Source: Microbacterium pumilum (GTDB lineage: Bacteria > Actinomycetota > Actinomycetes > Actinomycetales > Microbacteriaceae). From it: a DNA stretch of 64,000 bases. A model generated the notes under the pieces. The model did not search any database. It saw nothing but the letters and a program-made list of their open reading frames with translations, and was not told the DNA's origin. The position numbers and the translations under genes are program-made. The stretch is taken from positions 930,001 to 994,000 of the forward strand of contig NZ_BAAAOH010000001.1 of assembly GCF_039530225.1 (NCBI RefSeq), written 5' to 3'. Below, piece by piece: positions 8,734 through 17,025 of this stretch (the first letter of the stretch is position 1; each line of letters begins with the position of its first letter).

Positions 8734-10336
8734 GCCCGACCCGATTCCCGACGACCTCTTCACGGCGTTCGAGGACTACGAGCGCGCCATCCTCTCGAAC
8801 GACCTCGATGCCCTCGACGCGGCCTTCGCCGCGCGGACGGGCACTCTCCGCGGCGACGGCGCCGGTCTGCTCGTGGGCCATGACGCGATCAGCGCCTTCC
8901 GCGGCGTGCGAGGGGGAGTGCCCGCGCGCACGATCGAGCGGGTCGAATACCGCCCGCTCGGTGCGGATGCGGCGCTGCTCGTCTCGGTCTCGCGCTATCT
9001 CGGCGGTGGCACCGGCCTTCAGACGCAGGTGTGGGAGCGGATCGGAGGGCGCTGGCTCATCACAGCGGCGCATGTGACGCCCCGGGCGCAGGCGCTCGAC
9101 CGGTCGGTGTGGCGCACGGTCGGCGATCCGCTGTACCAGGGGGCGTGGGAGGGTCCGCTCGTGGGGCTGAACGTCGCCGTCAAGGACCTGTTCGCCATCA
9201 AGGGCTACCGGATCGGCGCGGGCAATCCCACGTTCCTCGATGAGGCGCGCGCCGAGACCACGACGGCGCCGGCGGTCGGCGACCTGTTGCGCGGCGGAGC
9301 TTCGCTGCGAGGCATCGCGCGCACCGACGAGTTCGCGTACAGCATCGCCGGCGACAACGTGCACTACGGCACCCCGCCCAACGGCGCGGTGCCCGGAGCG
9401 CTCCCCGGTGGCTCGTCGAGCGGACCCGCATCCGCCGTCGCAACCGGGCAGGCCGAGGTCGGCCTCGCCACCGACACGGCCGGATCCGTGCGTGTGCCCG
9501 CGTCGTATCAGGGGCTGTGGGGCCTGCGGACGACGCATGGGCTGGTTCCGCGGCAGGGCCTCCTGCCGCTCGCGCAGTCCTTCGACACCATCGGCTGGCT
9601 GACGCGAGACGGGGCGACCCTGCAGCGGGTCGTCGACTGGTGCCTCAGCTACGACGGATCCGAATCGACCGAGAGCGTCTACGGCGAGTCGGGCGCCGAC
9701 CTGCCGTGGCGCTTCCTCGTGCCCGAAGAGGTGCTCGCCGCCGTCGAGCCCGACACCCGGGCGGCGTTCGACACGCTCCTCGTCAGGCTGGCGGCGTCCG
9801 ACGATCCGCCCGCCTTCGCACGGGTCTCGATCGGAAGCCTCGACGACTACTTCGAGCCCTTCCGCACCGTGCAGGCCGCCGAGGCGTGGCGGAACAACGG
9901 CGACTGGGTTCGCGCTCATCCCGATGCCGTCGGCGCCGCCGTGGCCAAGCGCTTCCGGCTCGCAGCCGACGTCACGGCAGAGGCCGAGGCATCCGCTCGC
10001 CGCGCCCTCGAGCCGCTTCGGGAGCATCTGCAGCAGTATGTCGGCGGGGCCGCGCTGCTCATGCCGACCGTGCCGGGACCCGCGCCGATGCGCACCCACG
10101 GCGGCGAACGCGTCGACGTGGTGCGACAGGCGACGCTCCGGATGACGACACCCGCCGCCGTCGGCGGGCTGCCGGCGATCTCGGTACCGCTGCTGACGGT
10201 GCCGTCGCAGCTCGGCCCCGCGCCCGTCGGCGTGTGCCTGGTGTCTCGCGCCGGCACCGACATCGCGCTCGTCCGCCTCGCCCGCCGGCTCGCCCGCCTG
10301 GTCGCCGACCCGACCACTCCGGAGGACCAGCTGTGA
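8726..10336 (+). CDS. HpxZ/AtzH-like domain fused to amidase-signature enzyme
   Basis: 536 aa with two domains. Residues ~1-125 form an NTF2/SnoaL-like DUF3225 (AtzH/HpxZ) domain ending in GRWLITAAHVTPR. Residues ~140-530 are an amidase-signature hydrolase with the triad Lys in NVAVKDLFAIKG, the cis-Ser in PGGSSSGPAS and the Ser nucleophile in TDTAGSVRVPAS. In enterobacterial hpx loci, HpxZ and the amidase are separate proteins of oxalurate breakdown; here they are one chain. The GTG at 8726 gives an intact N-terminal domain and an 8-bp overlap with the upstream gene; longer in-frame extensions are out-of-family. Substrate is unproven, but an oxalurate- or ureide-type amide is plausible. Confidence 0.85.
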   Translation: MAEPDPIPDDLFTAFEDYERAILSNDLDALDAAFAARTGTLRGDGAGLLVGHDAISAFRGVRGGVPARTIERVEYRPLGADAALLVSVSRYLGGGTGLQTQVWERIGGRWLITAAHVTPRAQALDRSVWRTVGDPLYQGAWEGPLVGLNVAVKDLFAIKGYRIGAGNPTFLDEARAETTTAPAVGDLLRGGASLRGIARTDEFAYSIAGDNVHYGTPPNGAVPGALPGGSSSGPASAVATGQAEVGLATDTAGSVRVPASYQGLWGLRTTHGLVPRQGLLPLAQSFDTIGWLTRDGATLQRVVDWCLSYDGSESTESVYGESGADLPWRFLVPEEVLAAVEPDTRAAFDTLLVRLAASDDPPAFARVSIGSLDDYFEPFRTVQAAEAWRNNGDWVRAHPDAVGAAVAKRFRLAADVTAEAEASARRALEPLREHLQQYVGGAALLMPTVPGPAPMRTHGGERVDVVRQATLRMTTPAAVGGLPAISVPLLTVPSQLGPAPVGVCLVSRAGTDIALVRLARRLARLVADPTTPEDQL

Positions 10337-10392
10337 CCCCGCCGGCGTCGCCAACCCACTCGTTCACCTCCGACCCCTTCGGTTGGAGCGCG

Positions 10393-10430
10393 CCGATCGC
10401 GTGGGTTCGGACCGATCGCGTGGGTTCGGC
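10393..10430 (+). repeat. two 19-bp tandem repeats
   Basis: CCGATCGCGTGGGTTCGGa is repeated once with only the last base changed (10393-10411 and 10412-10430), in the 169-bp gap between the amidase and aminotransferase genes. AACCCAC about 40 bp upstream (in CCAACCCACTCG) can pair with GTGGGTT in either copy, so alternative hairpins are possible. Confidence 0.65.
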
Positions 10431-10505
10431 GACACGAGACGGCCGGATGCCGCCCGCCCCGCAGCACCCCGCACGGGTGGCACGCCACCACGAAGGAGGC
10501 ACCGG

Positions 10506-11735
10506 ATGGTGACGATCCCCGGTCCGATCGACCCGCCACCGCGGCTGCTCATGGGGCCGGGTCCGATCTCGGCATACCCGAGCGTGCTGCGCGCCATGTC
10601 GGCGCCGCTCGTCGGGCAGTACGACCCGTTCATGACCGCGGCGATGGCCGAGACGCAGGAGCTCTACCGCGGCGTGTGGGCTACCTCGAACGCGGCGACG
10701 CTCCTCGTCGACGGCACCTCGCGCGCCGGCATCGAGGCGGCGATGGTCTCGCTCATCCGCCCCGGTGACCGCGTGCTGGTCCCCGTCTTCGGTCGCTTCG
10801 GGCATCTGCTGGCCGAGATCGCCGAGCGGGCGATGGCCGAGGTGCACACGATCGAGACGGACTGGGGGCAGGTGTTTCCGCCGTCGGTCATCGAAGAGGC
10901 GATCGTGCGGGTCAAGCCCGCGCTCCTCGGCCTGGTGCAGGGTGACACCTCCACGACGATGAATCAGCCGCTCGACGAGATCGGCGCGATCTGCTCCCGT
11001 CACGGGGTGCTGTTCTACTCCGACGCCACGGCGTCCCTCGGCGGCAACGACTTCGAGGCGGATGCGTGGGGGCTGGATGCCGCAACAGCCGGCCTGCAGA
11101 AGTGTCTCGGCGGCCCATCCGGGTCATCGCCCATCACGCTGTCGGAACGGGCCGTCGCCGTCATCGAGTCCCGCAAGAAGATCGAGGCCGGCATCCGCGA
11201 ACCGGGCGATCCGGCCTCGCCCGATTTCGTGCGCTCGAACTACTTCGATCTCGGCATGATCCTCGACTACTGGGGCCCGCGACGACTCAACCACCACACC
11301 GAGGCGACGTCGATGCTGTATGCCGCCCGGGAGTGCGCGCGCATCATCCTCCTCGAAGGACGGGATGCCGTCATCGAGCGCCATCGGGTGGCGGGGGCCG
11401 CCATGCTCGCAGGCGTCGAGGCGCTGGGCCTCGTGGTGTTCGGCGATGTCGCGCACAAGATGAGCAACGTCGTCGCGGTCGAGATCCCCGAAGGCGTGCC
11501 GGGCGACATCGCACGCGCGGCGCTGCTCGACGACTTCGGCATCGAGATCGGCACGTCGTTCGGCCCGCTGCACGGGCGCGTCTGGCGCATCGGCACGATG
11601 GGCTACAACGCGCGCAAGGACGCGGTGCTCACGACGCTCGCCGCCCTCGAGACCGTGCTCGCGCGGTTCGGTGTCGCCGTGCCCGCCGGCGGCGGGGTGG
11701 ATGCGGCGACCGGGGTGTACGCGGAGGCGCCGTGA
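10506..11735 (+). CDS. pucG: (S)-ureidoglycine-glyoxylate aminotransferase
   Basis: 409-aa class-V PLP aminotransferase. The PLP lysine is K199 in GLQKCLGG. Gln38 (LVGQYDP) and Asn262 (RRLNHHTEA) sit at positions that in B. subtilis PucG (Q37, N264) select ureidoglycine; alanine-glyoxylate transaminases have a YHHT-type motif instead. It would transfer the ureidoglycine amino group to glyoxylate, giving glycine and an unstable product. The ATG at 10506 follows GGAGG; the open frame upstream is longer but not family-like. Its stop overlaps the allC GTG by 4 bp. Confidence 0.88.
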   Translation: MVTIPGPIDPPPRLLMGPGPISAYPSVLRAMSAPLVGQYDPFMTAAMAETQELYRGVWATSNAATLLVDGTSRAGIEAAMVSLIRPGDRVLVPVFGRFGHLLAEIAERAMAEVHTIETDWGQVFPPSVIEEAIVRVKPALLGLVQGDTSTTMNQPLDEIGAICSRHGVLFYSDATASLGGNDFEADAWGLDAATAGLQKCLGGPSGSSPITLSERAVAVIESRKKIEAGIREPGDPASPDFVRSNYFDLGMILDYWGPRRLNHHTEATSMLYAARECARIILLEGRDAVIERHRVAGAAMLAGVEALGLVVFGDVAHKMSNVVAVEIPEGVPGDIARAALLDDFGIEIGTSFGPLHGRVWRIGTMGYNARKDAVLTTLAALETVLARFGVAVPAGGGVDAATGVYAEAP

Positions 11736-13084
11736 ACGCACGGCTCGATTCCTCTCCCGATCAGCTCGCGGCTGCCGCCCACCGCGTGATGGCGCGCTGC
11801 GACGAGCTCGCCCGGGTCTCGTCGGCGCCGGGACAGATCGAGCGCGTCTACCTCTCGCCCGAGCACGCGCGCGTCAACCGGCTCGCAGCGGAGTGGATGC
11901 GCGAAGTGGGCATGTCGACAAGGCAGGATGCCGCGGGCAACCAGGTCGGCAGGCTCGACCCCGGCGGCTCCGCCGGGCGCGACGCGCCCGCCCTGCTGAT
12001 CGGGTCGCATCTCGACACCGTGCCCGATGCCGGACGCTACGACGGGATCGTCGGCGTGCTCATGGCGCTCGAGGTGGTGCGCCTGCTGCGAGCGCCGATC
12101 GAGGACGGCGGATGGCGCTCGCCGCTCCGCTTCGCCCTCGAGGTCATCGCATTCTCGGATGAGGAGGGCACCCGGTTCGGCAAGGCGCTGCTCGGCTCGT
12201 CGGCGGTTGCGGGCATCTGGGATGACGAATGGTGGACCCTGACGGATGCCGAGGGCACCACCGTCCGCGAGGCCTTCCTCGACTTCGGACTCGACCCCGG
12301 TCGCCTCGGCGAGGCGGCACGCCGTCCGTCTGAGCTCGTCGGCTACCTCGAGGCGCACATCGAGCAGGGCCCCGAGCTCGACCGCCGTGGCGAGTCGCTC
12401 GCAGTCGTCTCATCGATCGCAAGCGCCCGTCGGTTCCAGCTGCGTGTCGACGGGCTGGCGCGTCACGCCGGTGGCACTCCCTACGACATGCGTCGCGACG
12501 CGCTCCTCGGCGCGAGTGAGGCGGCGCTCGCCGTCGAGCGCATCTGCCGGTCGGAGCACCACATCATCGGTACGGTCGGCCAGCTCGAGGCATTTCCGGG
12601 CGCGGTGAACATCGTGCCGGGCGAGGCGCGGTTCAGTCTCGACCTGCGCGGCGAGTTCGACGACGAGCGCGACCGGGTATGGCACGCGATCTCACGCGAT
12701 CTCGACGAGATCATGGGCCGGCGGGGTCTGACCTGGAGCGGGCGGGAAGTGCACAGCGCGCCCGCCGTCTTCTGCGCGCCCCTGCTGCAGGACGTCATCC
12801 GCCAGGGCATCCTTTCGACGCTGGATGCCGGGGCGCGCGTCAGCAAGCCGGGGGTTCGGGGCGGAGCCCCATTGAGCACTGACGATCCAGCGACCATCTT
12901 CAGCCGGGCGGGTCACGATGGGATGGCGATCGGTGCGGTGACGGATGTCGGGATGCTGTTCCTGCGCAACCCCGACGGCATCAGCCATCACCCCGACGAG
13001 GCCGTCTCGACCGGCGACGTCGAGCTCGGCATCCGCGCCCTCGCCGAGGCGGTGCTGCACCTCGCAGCCGAGCCTGCCTCCTGA
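11732..13084 (+). CDS. allC: allantoate amidohydrolase (M20 / hydantoinase-carbamoylase family)
   Basis: 450-aa binuclear-metal hydrolase that splits allantoate to ureidoglycine, CO2 and ammonia. Metal ligands appear in GSHLDTVPDAGRYDG, FSDEEGTRF and EAHIEQGPELD; a C-terminal HP is in GISHHPDE. The GTG start at 11732 overlaps the pucG stop. Related N-carbamoyl amino-acid hydrolases and ureidoglycolate hydrolases share the fold; neighbours favour allantoate. Confidence 0.88.
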   Translation: MNARLDSSPDQLAAAAHRVMARCDELARVSSAPGQIERVYLSPEHARVNRLAAEWMREVGMSTRQDAAGNQVGRLDPGGSAGRDAPALLIGSHLDTVPDAGRYDGIVGVLMALEVVRLLRAPIEDGGWRSPLRFALEVIAFSDEEGTRFGKALLGSSAVAGIWDDEWWTLTDAEGTTVREAFLDFGLDPGRLGEAARRPSELVGYLEAHIEQGPELDRRGESLAVVSSIASARRFQLRVDGLARHAGGTPYDMRRDALLGASEAALAVERICRSEHHIIGTVGQLEAFPGAVNIVPGEARFSLDLRGEFDDERDRVWHAISRDLDEIMGRRGLTWSGREVHSAPAVFCAPLLQDVIRQGILSTLDAGARVSKPGVRGGAPLSTDDPATIFSRAGHDGMAIGAVTDVGMLFLRNPDGISHHPDEAVSTGDVELGIRALAEAVLHLAAEPAS

Positions 13085-13229
13085 CGTCGCGCCTTTGCCG
13101 AGACCCGGCTCTTCCGCCGACACCCGCCCGCACACCGCGGGGTCTCGGCGCGAACGCGGGGTCTCGGCGCGGAGGGCGGGCCCGGCGGATGTGCTCCTCG
13201 CGGCGGATCGACCTCGTTCATCGACACGT

Positions 13230-13245
13230 TTTACGCCCAGGAAAC
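13230..13245 (+). promoter_or_regulatory. GlnR-like box upstream of ABC importer
   Basis: TTTAC-GCCCAG-GAAAC has one mismatch to GTnAC-N6-GAAAC. A possible -10 (TACTTT, 13279-13284) follows, placing the box about 60 bp upstream of transcription, a usual activator position. CACCA-N10-TGGTG (13245-13264) adjoins it. Confidence 0.45.
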
Positions 13246-13367
13246 ACCAGCGCCAGTGTTGGTGAAATCTGCATCCCCTACTTTCAGGAACAGCGCGGTT
13301 CGCCGAGCCCTTGGGCGCGCGTGTACATCCACCCGAATGCACCACCCGCTTCCTGGAGACACAGCCC

Positions 13368-14447
13368 ATGACACATCTTTCCTCTCGGCGCGCGTCGCGC
13401 GTCGTGACGGCCCTGGCAGGGGTCACCCTCGCGGCGCTCGCCCTCGCCGGCTGCGCGTCCGCTGAGGGCTCGACTCCGTCCGAGTCCTCCGCCGGAGACG
13501 CGGCCGGTTTCGGCGACCTGACGGTCCAGCTCAGCTGGATCAAGAACGAGGAGTTCTCGGGCGAGTTCTTCGCGGACTCCGAGGGCTACTACACCGACGC
13601 CGGCCTCGGCACGGTGACGCTGGTCCCGGGACCCTCGACCGGAGCCGCCGAGCTCATCTCGGGCAGCGCCGACGTCGCGCTGTCGGACGCGGTCTCGATC
13701 GGCGGGGTCGTCGCATCGGAGGGCGCACCGCTGAAGATCATCGGCACGACCTTCCAGAAGAACCCCTTCACGGTGCTCTCGCTCAAGGACGGCGGTGACA
13801 TCGCCACGCCCGAGGACCTCATCGGCAAGAAGATCGGTGTGCAGGACTCCAACACCGCGCTTTTCAAGGCGCTGCTGGCGGCCAACGGCATCGACGAGTC
13901 CGAGCTGACCATCGTTCCGGTGCAGTACGACCCGGCCCCCCTCACCAACGGCGAGGTCGACGGCTTCATCGCCTACCTGACCAATGAGGCCATCACCGTC
14001 GCAGCGTCCGGCGTCGAGACGACGAACCTCCCGTTCGCCGACAACGGCCTCCCCTTCGTCGCCGAAACGATCACGGTGACCGACGACGCCATCGCGAACG
14101 ACCGCGACAAGCTCAAGGCGTTCCTGCTGGCTGAGATCCAGGGCTGGACGGACGCGGTCAACGACCCGGCGGCCGGTGCCGCTCTGGCGGTCGACGACTA
14201 CGGCAAGGACCTCGATCTGAACCTCGAGAACTCCGTCGCCGGTGCCACGGTGCAGGCCGAGGAGCTCGTCGTCTCGGAGGAGACCGAGGCCAACGGCCTG
14301 TTCACGATCTCGGACGAGCTGCAGGCCGAAACCGTCAAGAGCCTCGCCGGGGCGGGCATCACGCTCGAGGCATCCGATCTCTTCGACCTCTCGCTCCTGA
14401 GCGAGGTCTACGAGGAGAACCCCGACCTGGTGGCTTACGCCAAATAG
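13368..14447 (+). CDS. ABC transporter substrate-binding lipoprotein (NitT/TauT, NMT1-like)
   Basis: 359-aa periplasmic-binding-type protein anchored to the outer face of the membrane. Signal peptide of ~27 residues with lipobox ALAGC. The body resembles SsuA/TauA/ThiY-like proteins ([21 protein letters not shown] start, [19 protein letters not shown] hinge). It begins a four-gene importer (SBP, ATPase, two permeases). Taurine, nitrate, pyrimidine precursor and ureide importers share this fold; the purine context suggests a purine or ureide. The ATG at 13368 gives a proper signal peptide. Confidence 0.85.
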   Translation: MTHLSSRRASRVVTALAGVTLAALALAGCASAEGSTPSESSAGDAAGFGDLTVQLSWIKNEEFSGEFFADSEGYYTDAGLGTVTLVPGPSTGAAELISGSADVALSDAVSIGGVVASEGAPLKIIGTTFQKNPFTVLSLKDGGDIATPEDLIGKKIGVQDSNTALFKALLAANGIDESELTIVPVQYDPAPLTNGEVDGFIAYLTNEAITVAASGVETTNLPFADNGLPFVAETITVTDDAIANDRDKLKAFLLAEIQGWTDAVNDPAAGAALAVDDYGKDLDLNLENSVAGATVQAEELVVSEETEANGLFTISDELQAETVKSLAGAGITLEASDLFDLSLLSEVYEENPDLVAYAK

Positions 14448-14460
14448 ACAGGATCATGCC

Positions 14461-15318
14461 ATGACGCAGCAGCCCACCCTCACGACGGATAATCGTGTCA
14501 CGGGCGCCGCAGAGATCGGTGCCCAGGGCGATGCCCTGGGCACCGGCCTGCAGATCTCGGGCCTGAACAAGGTCTTCACGTCCGGGCGCAAGAGCGTCGT
14601 GGCACTGAAGGACGCCAACCTCCATACGGAGCAGGGCTCGTTCCTGGCACTGCTGGGGCCGTCGGGATGCGGCAAATCCACGATCCTGCGGATTCTCGCC
14701 GGGCTCGAGCCGGCGACGAGCGGATCCACGCGCGTCGACGGCAAGAGCCCGAAGGAGCTGCGCAAGGAGAACAAGCTCGGCATCGCGTTCCAGGACTCGG
14801 CACTCCTCCCGTGGCGGAGCGTGCTGACCAACATCCGCCTGCCCTTCGAGATCGCCGGCAAGACGGTCGACAAGGACTATGTCAACGAGATGATCTCGCT
14901 GGTCGGCCTCAAGGGGTTCGAGAAGGCGAAGCCCGCGCAGTTGTCGGGCGGGATGCGGCAGCGGGTGTCGATCGCACGGTCCCTGATCCTCAAGCCCGAC
15001 GTGCTGCTGTTCGACGAGCCGTTCGGCGCGCTGGACGACATGACCCGTCAGAAGCTCAACCTCGAGCTGCTGCGGATCTGGACCGAGAAGCCCGCCACCA
15101 CGCTGCTGGTCACGCACGGCATCTCGGAGGCGATCTTCCTCTCCGACTACGTCGCCGTGATGAGCCCCCGGCCCGGCCGGGTCAAGGAGGTCATGACGAT
15201 CGACCTTCCCCGCCCCCGCACGCCCGAGATGATGCGCACCCCCGAGTTCCACGCATACGTCGATCAGGCGTCCGAACTGCTGTTCGGCGAGGGCGGCGCT
15301 GCGGCCGATGACCACTGA
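14461..15318 (+). CDS. ABC transporter ATP-binding protein (NitT/TauT family)
   Basis: 285-aa ATPase of the importer. Walker A is GPSGCGKST, the ABC signature [10 protein letters not shown], Walker [14 protein letters not shown], and the H-loop is in [11 protein letters not shown] 35-residue N-terminal extension precedes the ABC domain. It overlaps the first permease by 11 bp. It energises uptake through the two following permeases. Confidence 0.93.
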   Translation: MTQQPTLTTDNRVTGAAEIGAQGDALGTGLQISGLNKVFTSGRKSVVALKDANLHTEQGSFLALLGPSGCGKSTILRILAGLEPATSGSTRVDGKSPKELRKENKLGIAFQDSALLPWRSVLTNIRLPFEIAGKTVDKDYVNEMISLVGLKGFEKAKPAQLSGGMRQRVSIARSLILKPDVLLFDEPFGALDDMTRQKLNLELLRIWTEKPATTLLVTHGISEAIFLSDYVAVMSPRPGRVKEVMTIDLPRPRTPEMMRTPEFHAYVDQASELLFGEGGAAADDH

Positions 15319-16138
15319 GACCACTCCCAAGCCGGGAGCCATCCTCTGGCAGGACATCAAGCTGCCGGCCTGGGTGACGGGTGTCATCGGGGGATTGCTC
15401 ATCGTCATCCTGTGGTGGATGGTCGCCGTCTTCTACGTCACGCCGACCGGTGCCCATCCGATCCCCACCCCGCTCGCGGTCGTCCAGACCTACGTCGAGA
15501 GCGGCTGGGAGTACTACTGGCGCAACTTCTCCGTGACGCTGACCGAGGCGGCCATCGGCTACTTCTGGGGCAACGCCATCGCCCTCATCCTCGCCGCGGT
15601 GGTGCTCGTCATCCCACGTCTCGAGGGCCTGGCGATGCAGCTCGCCATCATCACCTACTGCATCCCCATCGTCGCGGTCGGGATGCTGGCGATCGTCGTG
15701 ATCCCGGCGCCCGGCGTGGGTCAGCCCAGCGGCACGGCGATTCTGCTCGCGGCATTGTCGGTCTTCTTCACGACCGTCGTCGGGGCGCTGCTCGGTCTGA
15801 AGTCGGCCGACAAGTCGAGCCTCGACCTGATCACCGTCTACGGCGGCAGCCGCTTCACCCAGCTGGTCAAGGTGCGTCTGATCGCCGCATTGCCCGCCAT
15901 CCTCAACGCCCTCCAGATCGCCGTGCCGGCCGCGTTCCTCGGTGCGGTGCTCGGCGAGTTCTTCGGCAAGATCGAAGTCGGCGTGGGCATCGCGATGATC
16001 CTCGCCCAGCAGAACTCCAATGCCCCCCAGGTCTGGGCACTGGCCCTGGCCAGCGGCGCTGTCGCGCTGCTCGGGTTCGCGCTGGTGGGGCTGATCGCCC
16101 GAGGGATCGCACCCTGGTCGAAGGGAAAGTCGGCATGA
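15308..16138 (+). CDS. ABC transporter permease (SsuC/TauC type), first copy
   Basis: 276-aa membrane protein with about six helices and the cytoplasmic coupling segment [18 protein letters not shown], a divergent EAA loop that docks on the ATPase. It overlaps the next permease by 4 bp (ATGA). The two different permeases imply a heterodimeric channel. Confidence 0.9.
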   Translation: MTTETTPKPGAILWQDIKLPAWVTGVIGGLLIVILWWMVAVFYVTPTGAHPIPTPLAVVQTYVESGWEYYWRNFSVTLTEAAIGYFWGNAIALILAAVVLVIPRLEGLAMQLAIITYCIPIVAVGMLAIVVIPAPGVGQPSGTAILLAALSVFFTTVVGALLGLKSADKSSLDLITVYGGSRFTQLVKVRLIAALPAILNALQIAVPAAFLGAVLGEFFGKIEVGVGIAMILAQQNSNAPQVWALALASGAVALLGFALVGLIARGIAPWSKGKSA

Positions 16139-17019
16139 CCACCATGACCGCGGCGTACGAGCTCCAGAAGACCGCCCCGCCCACCGCCGATCTGAGCGCA
16201 GACGTCCGGCGGGCGGCCACGCGCGGTGTGCTGCGAGCGCTCGGCTGGAGCCTGCTCACTTTCGCCCTGACCCTCGTCGCCGTCGTGGCGCTGTGGGTGG
16301 GGATCCTGTGGGTCTTCCAGATCTCGCCCCTCATCGCCAAGGGTCCGGTCGATGTCTGGAACTACTTCTTCACCGTCCCCAACGCCGCGGCCAACCGCGA
16401 ACTGATCATGGGCAACCTCATGGTCACGCTCGGCGACGCGGCGATCGGGTTCGTCGCGGGTCTGCTCGCCGCGATCCTGGCTGCCGCTGTCTTCCAGCTC
16501 AGCAAGGGGGCCGAGGCCGCCCTCATGCCTGTCGCGATGCTGCTGCGCTCGGTGCCCCTCATCGCAATGGCGCCCGTCATCATCATGATCTTCCAGCGCG
16601 GCTGGGTCACCGTCGCCGTCATCGGCGGAATCGTCGTGCTCTTCCCCGCGCTCGTGAACATCTCGTTCGGGCTGAAGTCCGCATCGCCGCAGATGAACGA
16701 CCTGGTCGAGGTCTACGGCGGCGGCTCGTGGTCGAAGCTGCGCAAGGTCGCGATGCCGTCGTCGCAGCCCGCGTTCTTCGCGGCCGTGCGCATCTCGGTG
16801 CCCGGCGCGATCACCGGAGCGCTCCTGGCCGAATGGCTCGCGGTGGGCGGTGGCATCGGAGGTTCGATCGGCGGCTTCATCCCGCAGGCGCAGTTCACCG
16901 CGCTGTGGGCGTCGGTCGTCGCCGTCACCGGGGCTTCCCTCATCCTCTACAACGTCATCCAGATCGTCGAGGACGTGGTGCTCGCCCGCATGGGCATGCA
17001 TCCGCAGAAGACGCTTTAG
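16135..17019 (+). CDS. ABC transporter permease (SsuC/TauC type), second copy
   Basis: 294-aa partner permease with a ~45-residue cytosolic N-terminus and about six helices. The coupling loop is in DLVEVYGGGSWSKLRKVAMP. The ATG overlaps the previous stop. The plus-strand purine/importer operon ends here, 6 bp before the stop of the convergent xanthine dehydrogenase gene. Confidence 0.9.
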   Translation: MTTMTAAYELQKTAPPTADLSADVRRAATRGVLRALGWSLLTFALTLVAVVALWVGILWVFQISPLIAKGPVDVWNYFFTVPNAAANRELIMGNLMVTLGDAAIGFVAGLLAAILAAAVFQLSKGAEAALMPVAMLLRSVPLIAMAPVIIMIFQRGWVTVAVIGGIVVLFPALVNISFGLKSASPQMNDLVEVYGGGSWSKLRKVAMPSSQPAFFAAVRISVPGAITGALLAEWLAVGGGIGGSIGGFIPQAQFTALWASVVAVTGASLILYNVIQIVEDVVLARMGMHPQKTL

Positions 17020-17025
17020 GCGAGG

